A stretch of DNA of 64,000 nucleotides from Microbacterium sp. Leaf151. GTDB lineage: Bacteria > Actinomycetota > Actinomycetes > Actinomycetales > Microbacteriaceae. A model generated the notes under the pieces. The model searched no databases and was not told the DNA's origin. It worked only from the letters and a program-made list of their open reading frames with translations. Each line of letters begins with the position of its first letter. Within the stretch, counting starts at the first letter, position 1. The position numbers and the translations under genes were made by a program. This document shows positions 1 through 11,945 of this stretch, piece by piece. Where the stretch lies: NCBI RefSeq assembly GCF_001424225.1, contig NZ_LMOR01000004.1, forward strand, positions 708,485 through 772,484, written 5' to 3'.

Positions 1-330
1 GAGCCGATCGGCATCCACCGCCGCCGTGAAGAGCATCCGGAACGCCTCGGGACGCTCGCGGCCGAACCGCCGAAAGACCAGCAGGAGGTCGTCGAGTCGG
101 TCGGATGCCGCCCCGAGCCGCCGAGCGAGGTCGTCTGCCGCGGCCGCACCCACGAGCCGCAGCAGCGCGTCGCGATCGCGCACGCGCTTGTAGAGCGAGG
201 GCGCCTTGACCCCCACCGCCTGGGCGACAGCCTGCATCGTCACGGCGGGAGCGCCCCCCGTCTCGAGCAGACGAGCGGCGGCGTCGACGATCTCGTCGAG
301 CGAGGTCCTCTCCGGAGTCGGCACGATCAT
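1..330 (-). CDS. TetR/AcrR family transcriptional regulator (3' end outside window)
   Basis: The 110 readable residues are the N-terminal DNA-binding half of a TetR-type repressor. The helix-turn-helix covers roughly residues 25-55, with the family pattern TMQAVAQAVGVKAPSLYKRV followed by a segment typical of the third helix and linker. The ligand-binding C-terminal half lies beyond base 1. The ATG at 330 is preceded by GGAGGAA, a strong ribosome binding site. The gene is divergent from the metallo-hydrolase at 398, with an inverted repeat between them, so it probably controls that hydrolase and itself. The ligand cannot be judged. Confidence 0.88.
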   Translation of the reverse strand, partial: MIVPTPERTSLDEIVDAAARLLETGGAPAVTMQAVAQAVGVKAPSLYKRVRDRDALLRLVGAAAADDLARRLGAASDRLDDLLLVFRRFGRERPEAFRMLFTAAVDADRL

Positions 331-336
331 TCCTCC

Positions 337-379
337 ATGGCTACATTTCTAAGCTATCATGGCTATAGTCCGTAGCCAT
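337..379. promoter_or_regulatory. Candidate TetR operator in divergent promoter region
   Basis: ATGGCTAC (337-344) and GTAGCCAT (372-379) form a perfect 8-bp inverted repeat. A further ATGGCTAT half-site starts at 359. The stretch is AT-richer than its surroundings and lies between the divergent TetR and hydrolase starts, the usual place for a TetR autoregulatory operator. Because the operator overlaps base 359, the ATG there is unlikely to be the hydrolase start. Confidence 0.5.
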
Positions 380-397
380 CAGCACGAGAGGTCCGTC

Positions 398-1108
398 ATG
401 AGACTCAACCCCACTCTCCACCGCATCGGCAACGACATCGTCGCCGCCTACCTCATCGTCACCTCCGACGGCATCACCCTGGTCGACGCCGGCCTCCCGG
501 GCATGTACGCCGACCTCGCACAGGAACTGGATGCCATCGGCCGACCGCTCGCTGACATCCGGGGCGTGATCCTGACCCACGGCGACAGCGACCACATCGG
601 CTTCGCCGAGCGCCTCCGGCGAGAGCGCGGCATCCCCGTCTTCGTGCACGCCGCCGACGCCGGCCGGGCGCAGGGCGGCGACAAACCGAAGACGGCGATG
701 GGGCCGATGCGTATCGGTCCGCTGCTGAGCTTCGCGGCCTACGGCGTCCGCAAGGGAATGCGTCCGCAATGGCTGACCGAGGTCCGCGAGGTCACCGACG
801 GCGACACTCTCGACCTTCCCGGGCACCCGCGCGTGATCGGCATGCCCGGGCACTCCCCCGGGAGCATCGCGGTGCATTCGCCCATCTCACGCGCCGTGTT
901 CGTCGGCGACGCCCTGACGACGCGCCACGTGTTGACCGGCCGCACGGGCCCGGGCCCCGCACCGTTCACCGATGACCCCGCCGAAGCGCTGGTGTCACTG
1001 TCTCGCATGGCGCATCTGGATGCCGACTTGGTCCTCCCCGGGCACGGTCCGGCGTTTCACGGCTCACCGGCCGCCGCGGTCGACGCCGTGCGGGCCGCCG
1101 CGCGCTGA
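398..1108 (+). CDS. MBL-fold metallo-hydrolase
   Basis: A 236-residue metallo-beta-lactamase-fold hydrolase. The zinc motif appears as THGDSDHIG (the HxHxDH pattern with the first His pair altered to HGDSDH), followed by GMPGHSPGS and the C-terminal VLPGHGPA. The fold hydrolyses thioesters, lactones or similar esters; the substrate cannot be told from sequence. I start at ATG 398, behind GAGAGG, because the upstream ATG at 359 sits inside the candidate operator. It is divergent from the TetR gene, suggesting substrate-inducible expression, and converges on the glycosyltransferase 15 bp downstream. Confidence 0.85.
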   Translation: MRLNPTLHRIGNDIVAAYLIVTSDGITLVDAGLPGMYADLAQELDAIGRPLADIRGVILTHGDSDHIGFAERLRRERGIPVFVHAADAGRAQGGDKPKTAMGPMRIGPLLSFAAYGVRKGMRPQWLTEVREVTDGDTLDLPGHPRVIGMPGHSPGSIAVHSPISRAVFVGDALTTRHVLTGRTGPGPAPFTDDPAEALVSLSRMAHLDADLVLPGHGPAFHGSPAAAVDAVRAAAR

Positions 1109-1123
1109 CAGCGCACCCTGGTC

Positions 1124-2491
1124 TCAGCGGCGACGGGGTCGAGACAGGGCCTCGCCGGCGGCCGCGGCGAGGGCCCGCATCGTTCGGGCGGGGCTCGTGA
1201 CCGTCGCCGCGCCGACGGCCTCGGCCGAAAGGCGCTCGCGCATGTCGGGGTCGGTGAGGATCTCGACCAGTGCGGCGGCGAGCGCGTCTTCGTCTCCGTC
1301 GGGAACCAGGATGCCACCGCCTCGGGCGAGCATGTCGCGCGGGCCGTAGCGGATGTCCCACGCGACGACCGGCGTGCCGTGCGCGAGGGCCTCGGCCATC
1401 GCCAGACCCTGCCCCTCGAACGCCGAGGTGGTGAGGTAGACCGCCGCACCGCCGAGGACATCGCCCGGGGCGGTCGTGAGGCCCGGGAGCGACACCGCTT
1501 CGCTCAGATCGAGCTCGTCGATCAGCGTTTCGAGCTCGGCGCGCTGGGCACCCTCCCCCCAGAGCTCGAGCCGTGCCTCGGGAACGTCGGCTAGGACGCG
1601 GCCGAACGCACGGACGGCCTGGGCGAGTCGTTTGCCGGGTGCGAGACGCCCCAGCACCACCACACGGCCCGGGTCGCGATCTGCTGCGGGTTGCGTCGTG
1701 GCGGGTGCACCGACGGCGTGCGGGACGACGAGATCGTTCGCCGCGGTTCCGAAACGTTCGCGCACATCGTCGCGCTGGTGGGCGGTCGGCCAGAGCACCG
1801 CGTCGAAGCGAGAGGCGATCTCGAACCACCTCGACCACAGGCTGTTGAGGGGGGAATCGGCCCGGTAGGGCGGTTCGAGGTGGATCGTGTGCACGGTGTG
1901 CAGGATGCGCACGTCGTCTTCACCCCACCCGACGAGGAGCTCGCCGAGCTGCCGCGATTCGCAGATCAGCACGACCGGGCGGGCGTTCTCGGCGCGGAGA
2001 TCCGACGCGATGCGCGACAGCCACGCACGATACAGCGCCCCGAAGCCGTCGACCACGCCCACGGTCTCGCCCGTGGTGTCGCGGATGACGATCGGTGCAC
2101 GCGTGAGATGCCAGTCGGGATCGACGACGACGGGAAGCGAGACCGCCCCGCCCGCGACGTCGCGGTACTCCAGCGACGGATCCGCATGACCGTCATGGGC
2201 CGCTTCCCGCAGCCAGTCGGCCGCTCCCCCCGCGGACGCGACGGCCTCGTCGAACAGGTTGCGGAAGATCTCGGATGCCGTTGCGGCCCCCCGCTCGACG
2301 AAGGTCGCCCGGTGCGCGGCGTGAGCGGCGACGGCTCCCGGGTCGACCGTGAGGAGCAGGGGCTGCGTGCCCGCCTCGGCCATCTGTCGCGCGCGCGCGA
2401 GCGCGGAGATCGTGTACCCACCGTCGAGGTCGGGGATGAGCCGGCTCGAGAGGATGAGATACCAGGCGTCGGGGAACTCAGCGTCGCTCAC
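1124..2491 (-). CDS. Glycosyltransferase, GT4-like
   Basis: About 455 residues with the two-domain layout of retaining GT-B enzymes. The N-terminal GGYTISALARARQMAEAG resembles the acceptor-side motif of family 4 enzymes. The C-terminal Rossmann domain has VVLGRLAPGKRL, then LWGEG and the nucleotide-sugar segment STSAFEGQGLAMAEALAHGTP with the family Glu. It is probably cytoplasmic and transfers a sugar to a cell-surface polymer; donor and acceptor are unknown. A poly(glycerol phosphate)-type glucosyltransferase is one possibility. The GTG at 2491 is chosen because AGGATGGGGG precedes it; a GTG at 2509 would add six residues. It appears monocistronic. Confidence 0.82.
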   Translation of the reverse strand: MSDAEFPDAWYLILSSRLIPDLDGGYTISALARARQMAEAGTQPLLLTVDPGAVAAHAAHRATFVERGAATASEIFRNLFDEAVASAGGAADWLREAAHDGHADPSLEYRDVAGGAVSLPVVVDPDWHLTRAPIVIRDTTGETVGVVDGFGALYRAWLSRIASDLRAENARPVVLICESRQLGELLVGWGEDDVRILHTVHTIHLEPPYRADSPLNSLWSRWFEIASRFDAVLWPTAHQRDDVRERFGTAANDLVVPHAVGAPATTQPAADRDPGRVVVLGRLAPGKRLAQAVRAFGRVLADVPEARLELWGEGAQRAELETLIDELDLSEAVSLPGLTTAPGDVLGGAAVYLTTSAFEGQGLAMAEALAHGTPVVAWDIRYGPRDMLARGGGILVPDGDEDALAAALVEILTDPDMRERLSAEAVGAATVTSPARTMRALAAAAGEALSRPRRR

Positions 2492-2691
2492 GCCCCCATC
2501 CTCTCTCACACGCCCCCGCTCCCTCGCTCACTCCGCGAACGAGCTCCGCCTCGGTTCGGGGCGCATATCGCCGTCCGGGGCGCGTCTCGCCCGCCCCAGA
2601 GCGCCGATCCCGCCCCAAACCCGCCGACCGCCCTCAGCGCAACGACAGAGCGCCAATGACACCGGACGGCGAAGGGGCATCGCCTCCGGGA

Positions 2692-2941
2692 CGATCGGGG
2701 TAGGGCCCCGCTCCCGACCCCATACCTCTGGCCCGGCAGGCGGAGCGTGCACGCCGCCGCGGACGCGAGGCGAAGTAACACGCCCTCCTGAGTCGATCGG
2801 GGTAGGGGCCCCGCTCTCGACCCCATACCTCTCGCCGGGCAGGCGGAGCGTGCACGCCGCCGCGGACGCGAGGCGCAGTGACACGCCCTCCTGAGTCGAT
2901 CGGGGTAGGGGCCCCGCTCTCGACTCAGGAGGGCGTGTCAC
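2692..2941. repeat. ~102-bp direct repeat, two and a third copies, ending in a long inverted repeat
   Basis: The gap 2492-2987 holds no convincing gene. Units begin CGATCGGGGTAGGG at 2692, 2794 and 2897, so the period is 102-103 bp. Each full unit runs through an ACCCCATACCTC segment to ACACGCCCTCCTGAGT; the third copy breaks off after about 27 bp and turns into the reverse complement of the end of a unit. Copies one and two differ at only a handful of positions, so the duplication is recent or kept uniform. Bases 2510-2690 show nothing further. Confidence 0.85.
2878..2941. terminator. 22-bp perfect inverted repeat (hairpin) downstream of guaA
   Basis: Arms 2878-2899 and 2920-2941 are perfect reverse complements around a 20-nt loop. 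The hairpin starts 46 nt past the guaA stop (minus strand) and could end the guaB3-guaA transcript. There is no U-tract, and the arms come from the repeat units, so it may equally be a repetitive-element end. Confidence 0.5.
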
Positions 2942-2987
2942 GTAGCCGGGAGTCAGCAGCGACGTACGACGCGACCGACAGCCCGGC

Positions 2988-4568
2988 TCACTCCCATTCG
3001 ATCGTCCCCGGCGGCTTCGACGTCACGTCGAGCACCACGCGGTTGACGTCGCGCACCTCGTTGGTGATGCGGTTCGAGATCTTCGACAGCACGTCGTAGG
3101 GCAGGCGCGTCCAGTCGGCGGTCATCGCGTCTTCGCTCGAGACGGGGCGCAGCACGATGGGGTGGCCGTAGGTGCGGCCGTCGCCCTGGACGCCTACGGA
3201 GCGCACGTCGGCGAGCAGCACGACGGGGCACTGCCAGATCTCGTTGTCGAGGCCGGCCTTGGTCAACTCGGCGCGGGCGATGGCGTCGGCCTCACGCAGG
3301 ATCTCGAGGCGGTCAGCGGTGACCTCGCCCACGATGCGGATGCCAAGGCCGGGCCCCGGAAAGGGCTGGCGACCGACGATCCCTTCGGGCAGGCCGAGCT
3401 CGCGGCCGATGGCGCGCACCTCGTCTTTGAAGAGGGTGCGCAGCGGCTCGACGAGCTCGAACTGCAGGTCTTCGGGCAGGCCGCCCACGTTGTGGTGGCT
3501 CTTGATGTTGGCGGTGCCGGCGCCGCCGCCGGACTCCACGACGTCGGGGTACAGGGTGCCCTGCACGAGGAAGCGCACCTGCTCTCCCTCGGCCTCGGCT
3601 TCGGCGACGAGGTCGGCCTGCACCTTCTCGAACGCGCGGATGAACTCGCGGCCGATGATCTTGCGCTTCTGCTCGGGGTCGCTCACACCGGCGAGGGCGT
3701 CCAGGAACGTCTCGCGCGCGTCGACGGTGATGAGCTTCACACCGGTGGACGCGACGTAGTCGTTCTCGACCTGCTCGCGTTCGCCCTGGCGGAGGAGCCC
3801 ATGATCGACGAAGACGGCGATCAGCTGGTCGCCGACGGCCTCGTGGACGAGAGCGGTCGAGACGGCGGAGTCGACACCGCCCGACAGTGCCGAGATGACA
3901 CGGCTGGTGCCGACCTGCTGGCGGATGCGCTCGACCTGCTCGGCGATGACGTTGCCGCTGTTCCAGTCGGCGGGGAGGCCCGCGGCCTTGTGCAGGAAGT
4001 TCTCGATCACGTGCTGACCGTGGTCGGAGTGCTTCACTTCGGGATGCCACTGCACGCCGTACAGGCGGCGTGCGTCACTCGCGAAGGCGGCGACGGGCGT
4101 GTGCGCGGTGCGCGCGAGGACCTCGAAACCGTCGGGGGCGCGCGATACCTGGTCACCGTGGCTCATCCACACGTTCTGATCGACCGGCTGACCCTGCAGC
4201 AGCGTGCCCTCGGTCACGATCGTGGCGTCGGTGGCGCCGTACTCGCGCAGGCCGGTGTTCGCGACCTCGCCGCCGAGCGCCTTCGCCATGACCTGGAAGC
4301 CGTAGCAGATGCCCAGGGTCGGCACGTCGAGATCGAACACGCCGCTGTCGAGGCTGGGAGCGCCGTCTTCGTACACCGACGACGGGCCGCCCGAAAGGAT
4401 GATGCCGACGGGGTTCTTCGCCGCGATCTCGTCCGCCGTGGCGGTGTGGGGCACGATCTCGCTGTACACGCCGGCTTCGCGCACTCGGCGGGCGATGAGC
4501 TGCGCGTACTGGGCGCCGAAGTCGACGACGAGGACGGGGCGCTGGGACGTTTCGGTCTGTTCGGTCAC
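2988..4568 (-). CDS. guaA: GMP synthase (glutamine-hydrolysing)
   Basis: The 526-residue enzyme amidates XMP to GMP using glutamine and ATP, the last step of guanine nucleotide synthesis. The N-terminal class I amidotransferase domain starts [20 protein letters not shown], with catalytic Cys in GICYGFQ and the His/Glu of QWHPEV. The ATP-pyrophosphatase domain carries the P-loop SGGVDS and the C-terminal dimerisation domain ends KPPGTIEWE, the family terminus. Length is normal. The GTG start at 4568 overlaps the stop of the DUF3817 gene by GTGA, implying translational coupling. It is the last gene of a minus-strand run starting at guaB3. Confidence 0.97.
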   Translation of the reverse strand: MTEQTETSQRPVLVVDFGAQYAQLIARRVREAGVYSEIVPHTATADEIAAKNPVGIILSGGPSSVYEDGAPSLDSGVFDLDVPTLGICYGFQVMAKALGGEVANTGLREYGATDATIVTEGTLLQGQPVDQNVWMSHGDQVSRAPDGFEVLARTAHTPVAAFASDARRLYGVQWHPEVKHSDHGQHVIENFLHKAAGLPADWNSGNVIAEQVERIRQQVGTSRVISALSGGVDSAVSTALVHEAVGDQLIAVFVDHGLLRQGEREQVENDYVASTGVKLITVDARETFLDALAGVSDPEQKRKIIGREFIRAFEKVQADLVAEAEAEGEQVRFLVQGTLYPDVVESGGGAGTANIKSHHNVGGLPEDLQFELVEPLRTLFKDEVRAIGRELGLPEGIVGRQPFPGPGLGIRIVGEVTADRLEILREADAIARAELTKAGLDNEIWQCPVVLLADVRSVGVQGDGRTYGHPIVLRPVSSEDAMTADWTRLPYDVLSKISNRITNEVRDVNRVVLDVTSKPPGTIEWE

Positions 4569-5086
4569 CGGTTGCCTTCCGGGGTGGGAACGGGAGCGCT
4601 GGCCTGGGCGGCTTCGCGCTCGGCGAGGTAGGCGCGCACGCTCCGGGCGGTGCGCACCTCGAGGATGAAGGAGAGGAAGGGCACCACGCCGCCGAGGGCG
4701 AGGAACACGAAGCGGCGGAACGGCCACCGCATGAGGCTCCACACGCGGAAGCACGAGAAGAGGTAGACCACGTAGAACCAGCCGTGCGCGACGAGGATCG
4801 CGAGAGAGACGTTGACGCCGTCTCCGGTCGACAGGATCTCGCAGCCGCTGCCGCCGGGCACGAAGAGCGAGAACCACTGGCAGTCGGGACCGGGCACGGC
4901 ATCCGCGAACCACAGGAAGCCACCGGAACCACCGAGGAACAGCTCCACGTGAATGGGCGTGTACTTCAGGATCATCTCGGCGACCAGCAGCAGCAGGCCG
5001 ACACCGGTGATGATCGAGCAGATCTGGTAGAACTTCAGGGCTCCGCGGATCGCCGGGAACGAGGCGAGCTTGGGGGCGCGGGGCAT
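4565..5086 (-). CDS. DUF3817 membrane protein
   Basis: A 173-residue integral membrane protein with an N-terminal transmembrane segment after [10 protein letters not shown], then segments around [18 protein letters not shown] and [17 protein letters not shown]. The HGWFYVVY stretch and overall layout match the actinobacterial DUF3817 family of unknown function. An insert of about 30 residues containing two Cys lies between the first and second segments. It overlaps guaA by 4 bp and follows SURF1 by 10 bp, so it is co-transcribed with both, though no role in nucleotide synthesis is evident. Confidence 0.85.
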   Translation of the reverse strand: MPRAPKLASFPAIRGALKFYQICSIITGVGLLLLVAEMILKYTPIHVELFLGGSGGFLWFADAVPGPDCQWFSLFVPGGSGCEILSTGDGVNVSLAILVAHGWFYVVYLFSCFRVWSLMRWPFRRFVFLALGGVVPFLSFILEVRTARSVRAYLAEREAAQASAPVPTPEGNR

Positions 5087-5096
5087 GGATGCCAGT

Positions 5097-5966
5097 CTAC
5101 TCGCGAGACGCTGGGGGCCCCGCCGCGAGAGCTTCGGCCTGCTCGTCTTCGAGGTCCTCGACCTCTTTCTCCCACGCGTCGCGAGCGAGGCGATACCAGA
5201 GGTAGAGCGCGAAACCGGCGAAGACGGCCCACTCGGCGGCGTAGAAGATGTTCAACCAGTTGACCCGCGAGCGCTCATCGGGGGCCGGCGAGGAGATGTC
5301 GACGAGCGGACCGATGGCGGTCTGCGACGCGATGTACTGCCGGTAGACGCTCACGTCGGTGATGTCGTGCCACCGGCCGAGCAGCATGGCAGGCGACATG
5401 CGCGTGAGGGTGTACGGGTCGGCGCCCGACGGCGGCAGGGACGGCCCCTCGTCGGAGATCAGGCGTCCCGTGACGTCGATCTCAGCCGCCGGATCGGCCG
5501 CGACCTGTTGCTCGAGTTCGGCGGCGGCGGCGTTCGCCTGGTCGAGGCTCGGGGTCCAGCCGGTCGCGACGGCGACCGACGTGCGCTCCGCGGCGCCGGT
5601 GACGCGGAGCTGACCGGTGACCCAGTACCCCTCGGTGTCGTCGTTGAAGCGCGAGGAGACGACGATGAAGTCGGATGCCACCCACGTGCCCGTCACCGTG
5701 ACCCGCTGACCCACGAGGGGTTCGGGCAGGTAGTCGCCCGGCTTCACGACGTCGGCGAGGGGACGGACGACCTCGGTCATGCCCGGCTCCGGCGGCGAGG
5801 TGTCGACCGCGCGGCCCAGCTGCCACTGCCCCAGCCACGCGAGCACGCCCGCCACGATCAGCGAGAACGCCAGCAGCGCGATCCAGCGGGGCCGCAGCAT
5901 CACCTCCCGCAGGGTGGGCGGGAAGATCTGCGGCGGCGCCGGGTCGGTCGCGGGGGCGGAGGTCAT
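5097..5966 (-). CDS. SURF1 family cytochrome c oxidase biogenesis protein
   Basis: A 289-residue membrane protein with the SURF1 layout: an N-terminal transmembrane helix (LLAFSLIVAGVLAWLGQWQL), a periplasmic-side domain with the family segment GQRVTVTGTW, and a second helix near residue 250 (WAVFAGFALYLWYRL). SURF1 proteins help insert heme a into aa3-type oxidase. The helix pair and length are normal. It sits between guaB3 (10 bp upstream) and DUF3817, an arrangement that couples a respiratory assembly factor to guanine synthesis genes, probably by shared transcription only. Confidence 0.9.
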   Translation of the reverse strand: MTSAPATDPAPPQIFPPTLREVMLRPRWIALLAFSLIVAGVLAWLGQWQLGRAVDTSPPEPGMTEVVRPLADVVKPGDYLPEPLVGQRVTVTGTWVASDFIVVSSRFNDDTEGYWVTGQLRVTGAAERTSVAVATGWTPSLDQANAAAAELEQQVAADPAAEIDVTGRLISDEGPSLPPSGADPYTLTRMSPAMLLGRWHDITDVSVYRQYIASQTAIGPLVDISSPAPDERSRVNWLNIFYAAEWAVFAGFALYLWYRLARDAWEKEVEDLEDEQAEALAAGPPASRE

Positions 5967-5976
5967 GCGGTGCCGG

Positions 5977-7092
5977 TCAGTGACCGTAGGGGGCGACGAC
6001 GACCTCGACGCGCTGGAACTCCTTGAGGTCGGAGTAGCCGGTGGTGGCCATCGACTTCTTCAGAGCCCCGATGAGGTTGGCGGTGCCGTCGGCGACGGGC
6101 GCCGGGCCGTAGAGGATCTGCTCGAGTGGGCCGACGCGGTCGACGGCGACCCGACGGCCGCGCGGCAGCTTCGCGTGGTGCGCCTCGGGGCCCCAGTGGA
6201 AGCCGCGTCCGGGCGCGTCGGTCGCCCGAGCCAGTGCGACGCCGAGCATGACGGCATCCGCTCCCATGGCGAGGGCTTTCACGATGTCGCCCGAGGTGCC
6301 CACGCCACCGTCGGCGATGACGTGCACGTAGCGGCCGCCCGACTCGTCGAGGTAATCACGGCGCGCGCCGGCGACGTCGGCGACGGCCGTGGCCATCGGC
6401 GCGTGCAGTCCGAGGGTGGCGCGCGTGGTGGAGGCCGCTCCCCCGCCGAAGCCGACGAGCACGCCGGCGGCTCCCGTGCGCATGAGGTGCAGGGCTGCCG
6501 TGTACGTGGCGGCGCCGCCGACGATGACGGGCACATCGAGGTCGTAGATGAACTTCTTCAGGTTCAGCGGCTCGGCGACCTTCGAGACGTGCTCTGCCGA
6601 CACCGTGGTGCCACGGATGACGAAGAGGTCGACGCCGGCGGCGACGACGGTCTCGTAGAGGTCGTGCGTGCGCTGCGGGGTCAGGGCTCCGGCGACGGGG
6701 ACGCCCGCGTCGCGCACCTCGGCGAGGCGGTCGCGCACGAGTTCGGGCTTGATGGGCTCGGAGTAGAGCTGCTGCATGCGGCGGGTCGCGTCGGCCTCGG
6801 GGAGCGTCGCGATCTCGGCGAGGAGCGGCTCGGGGTCGTCGTAGCGCGTCCACAGGCCCTCGAGGTCGAGCACACCGAGGCCGCCGAGGCGCCCGAGCTC
6901 GATCGCGGTGCGGGGGCTGACGACGGAGTCCATCGGGGCGCCGAGCACGGGGATCTCGAACGAGAAGGCGTCGATGGTCCACGCGGTCGATACGTCTTCG
7001 GGATTACGCGTGCGCCGCGACGGCACGACGGCGATGTCGTCGAAGGTGTAGGCGCGGCGGGCGCGCTTGGCGCGGCCGAGGTCGATCTCCAT
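5977..7092 (-). CDS. guaB3: GuaB3 family IMP dehydrogenase-related protein
   Basis: A 371-residue TIM-barrel protein starting MEIDLGRAKRARRAYTFDDI, the actinobacterial GuaB3 signature. It lacks the CBS pair that classical IMPDH carries between barrel segments; compare the 500-residue guaB upstream. The substrate-binding IADGGVGTSGDIVKALAMGA segment is present. GuaB3 proteins are long annotated as IMP dehydrogenase paralogues, and at least some members act as GMP reductases; I cannot separate these from sequence alone. The start at 7092 is preferred over GTG 7098 because GAGCGGG lies at proper spacing. It heads the SURF1-DUF3817-guaA run. Confidence 0.9.
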   Translation of the reverse strand: MEIDLGRAKRARRAYTFDDIAVVPSRRTRNPEDVSTAWTIDAFSFEIPVLGAPMDSVVSPRTAIELGRLGGLGVLDLEGLWTRYDDPEPLLAEIATLPEADATRRMQQLYSEPIKPELVRDRLAEVRDAGVPVAGALTPQRTHDLYETVVAAGVDLFVIRGTTVSAEHVSKVAEPLNLKKFIYDLDVPVIVGGAATYTAALHLMRTGAAGVLVGFGGGAASTTRATLGLHAPMATAVADVAGARRDYLDESGGRYVHVIADGGVGTSGDIVKALAMGADAVMLGVALARATDAPGRGFHWGPEAHHAKLPRGRRVAVDRVGPLEQILYGPAPVADGTANLIGALKKSMATTGYSDLKEFQRVEVVVAPYGH

Positions 7093-7107
7093 GGTCACCC
7101 GCTCAGC

Positions 7108-7776
7108 CTACCCGCGCCCTCCGACATCGCCGTCGGCGGGGGCGGACGGTGCCTCCGCCGGGTCGTTGCCACCGCGCAGCATCCGCGTGACCAGACCGTC
7201 GAAGGCGAAGAGCAGGAACGCGATCGATCCGAGGAGAGGGCTGACGGCGACGACCACCGCACTGATGAGGACCGCGCTGAGACCCGCGCGCCCGATCCGA
7301 CGGGCGTCCGAGCGGGTGAGGTCGGGAATCGACCCCGAGCGGACCGCCCACACCCACTGCACCCACCCGAGCAGGATCGCGAGGAAGAAGTTCACCGGCA
7401 ACAGCACCCGCCCGAGCAACAGCTCGTCGTACGTGGTGTTGAGAGAGGAGGTGAAGGGCACCAGCACAACGAACAGCAGACGCAAGCCGTTGATCCACAT
7501 GCCGAGGGCGTCGATGCGCGCGATGTATTCGAACTGCCGCACGTGCGTCATCCACATGAGGCACAGGATCAGGAAGCTGACGACGAACGAGAACACCGGA
7601 TGCGCCAACTCGACGAGCGCCGCGGCGAGCGCAGCATCAGAGCCCACGGTCCCCAGCGACTGATCGGTGAGACCGAGCACGAGCAGCGTCGCCGCGATCG
7701 CGAAGACCCCGTCGGTGAACGCCTCTGTACGCCGCGCCGACACCAATGCGTCGGGGTGGCTCCTCCGCCGGATCAT
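7108..7776 (-). CDS. TMEM175-like (DUF1211) potassium channel family protein
   Basis: A 222-residue membrane protein with the TMEM175 N-terminal signature RTEAFTDGVFAIAATLLVL, a variant of the FSDGVFAIA pore helix of prokaryotic TMEM175 channels. About six hydrophobic segments follow, the usual count for one bacterial subunit, with a short charged C-terminus. Family members are lysosomal-type or bacterial K+ channels lacking the canonical selectivity filter. It ends 15 bp before guaB3 and starts just beyond the guaB terminator, so it may share a transcript with guaB3. Confidence 0.85.
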   Translation of the reverse strand: MIRRRSHPDALVSARRTEAFTDGVFAIAATLLVLGLTDQSLGTVGSDAALAAALVELAHPVFSFVVSFLILCLMWMTHVRQFEYIARIDALGMWINGLRLLFVVLVPFTSSLNTTYDELLLGRVLLPVNFFLAILLGWVQWVWAVRSGSIPDLTRSDARRIGRAGLSAVLISAVVVAVSPLLGSIAFLLFAFDGLVTRMLRGGNDPAEAPSAPADGDVGGRG

Positions 7777-7806
7777 GCGCTCAGCGTAGCCGTCGGACGG
7801 CGACGA

Positions 7807-7840
7807 CGAAGGGCCGGACGGTCGCCCGTCCGGCCCTTCG
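7807..7840 (-). terminator. Rho-independent-type hairpin after guaB
   Basis: A perfect 15-bp stem (7807-7821 with 7826-7840) around the 4-nt loop TCGC begins 10 nt past the guaB stop. It should end guaB transcription and insulate the TMEM175-guaB3 run. No long U-tract is present, as is common in high-GC actinobacteria. Confidence 0.8.
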
Positions 7841-7849
7841 GAAGAGCGT

Positions 7850-10953
<3,104 letters not shown>

Positions 10954-10964
10954 GGAAAGACGAC

Positions 10965-11945
10965 ATGGACTGGTTTTCGATCTTCAACAACGCCGCGGGC
11001 GAGCTCATCAGCCCGACCACCGCGGCCTACGCCCTCGCCGCCATCGGACTCAGCGTGCACTTCGGCTACGCGGGGCTCCTCAACTTCGGTCAGGCGGGCT
11101 TCATGGCCGTCGGCGCCTACGCCTTCGCCATCGCGACGCTCTCGCTCTCGGCACCGGTGTGGCTGGCCATCCTCATCGCCATCGGCGCGTCCGTGCTCTT
11201 CGCCTTCCTGCTCGGCATCCCGACCCTGCGTCTGCGCGCCGACTACCTCGCGATCGTGACGATCGCAGCGGCCGAGATCGTGCGCTACGTGGTCTCGACT
11301 GTCGGTCTGACCGACATCACCGGCGGCTCGCAGGGTCTGAACGGCTACAACCGCGAGTTCCAGGCGCTCAACCCCCTGCCGGCCGGCACCTACGGCATCG
11401 GGCCATGGACCTACTCCGCGAACGACTGGTGGGTCCGCGTCTTCGGCTGGGGCCTCGTCATCATCGCGACGATCCTCGTCTACCTGCTCATGCGCAGCCC
11501 GTGGGGCCGCGTGGTCAAGGGCATCCGCGAGGACGAGGACGCCGTGCGCAGCCTCGGCAAGAACGTCTACTCCTACAAAATGCAAGCTCTCGTGCTCGGC
11601 GGTGTCATGGGCGGCCTCGCGGGTGTGGTGTTCATCCTCCCCCGCGCGGTGCAGCCCGGTAACTACGGAACGGCACTGACGTTCTTCATCTGGACGGCGC
11701 TGCTGCTCGGCGGCGCCGCGACCCTGCTCGGCCCGATCGTGGGATCGATGCTGTTCTGGGTGCTCCTGTCGCTGTCGAACGGCATCATCGTGGGGCTGCG
11801 CGACGTCGGCATCCTGGGCTTCATGTCCAGCACGCAGACGGGGCAGGTGCGCTTCATCCTCGTCGGCCTCGGACTGATGCTCCTGGTGATCTTCCGACCA
11901 CAGGGCATCTTCGGCAACAAGAAGGAGCTGTCGTTCAATGTCTGA
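10965..11945 (+). CDS. livM: Branched-chain amino acid-type ABC permease
   Basis: A 326-residue LivM-like permease with about eight hydrophobic segments, including LSVHFGYAGLLNFGQAGFM (the LivM counterpart of the LivH signature) and the cytoplasmic coupling segment VKGIREDEDAVRSLGKN that docks the ATPases. The C-terminal FRPQGIFG matches the partner permease's FRPQGVLG. The start at 10965 follows GAGGAAAG and lies 11 bp after livH. The partners form a heterodimeric channel. Its end overlaps livG by 8 bp. Substrate may be branched-chain amino acids, other amino acids or urea; livK is no clearer. Confidence 0.93.
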   Translation: MDWFSIFNNAAGELISPTTAAYALAAIGLSVHFGYAGLLNFGQAGFMAVGAYAFAIATLSLSAPVWLAILIAIGASVLFAFLLGIPTLRLRADYLAIVTIAAAEIVRYVVSTVGLTDITGGSQGLNGYNREFQALNPLPAGTYGIGPWTYSANDWWVRVFGWGLVIIATILVYLLMRSPWGRVVKGIREDEDAVRSLGKNVYSYKMQALVLGGVMGGLAGVVFILPRAVQPGNYGTALTFFIWTALLLGGAATLLGPIVGSMLFWVLLSLSNGIIVGLRDVGILGFMSSTQTGQVRFILVGLGLMLLVIFRPQGIFGNKKELSFNV

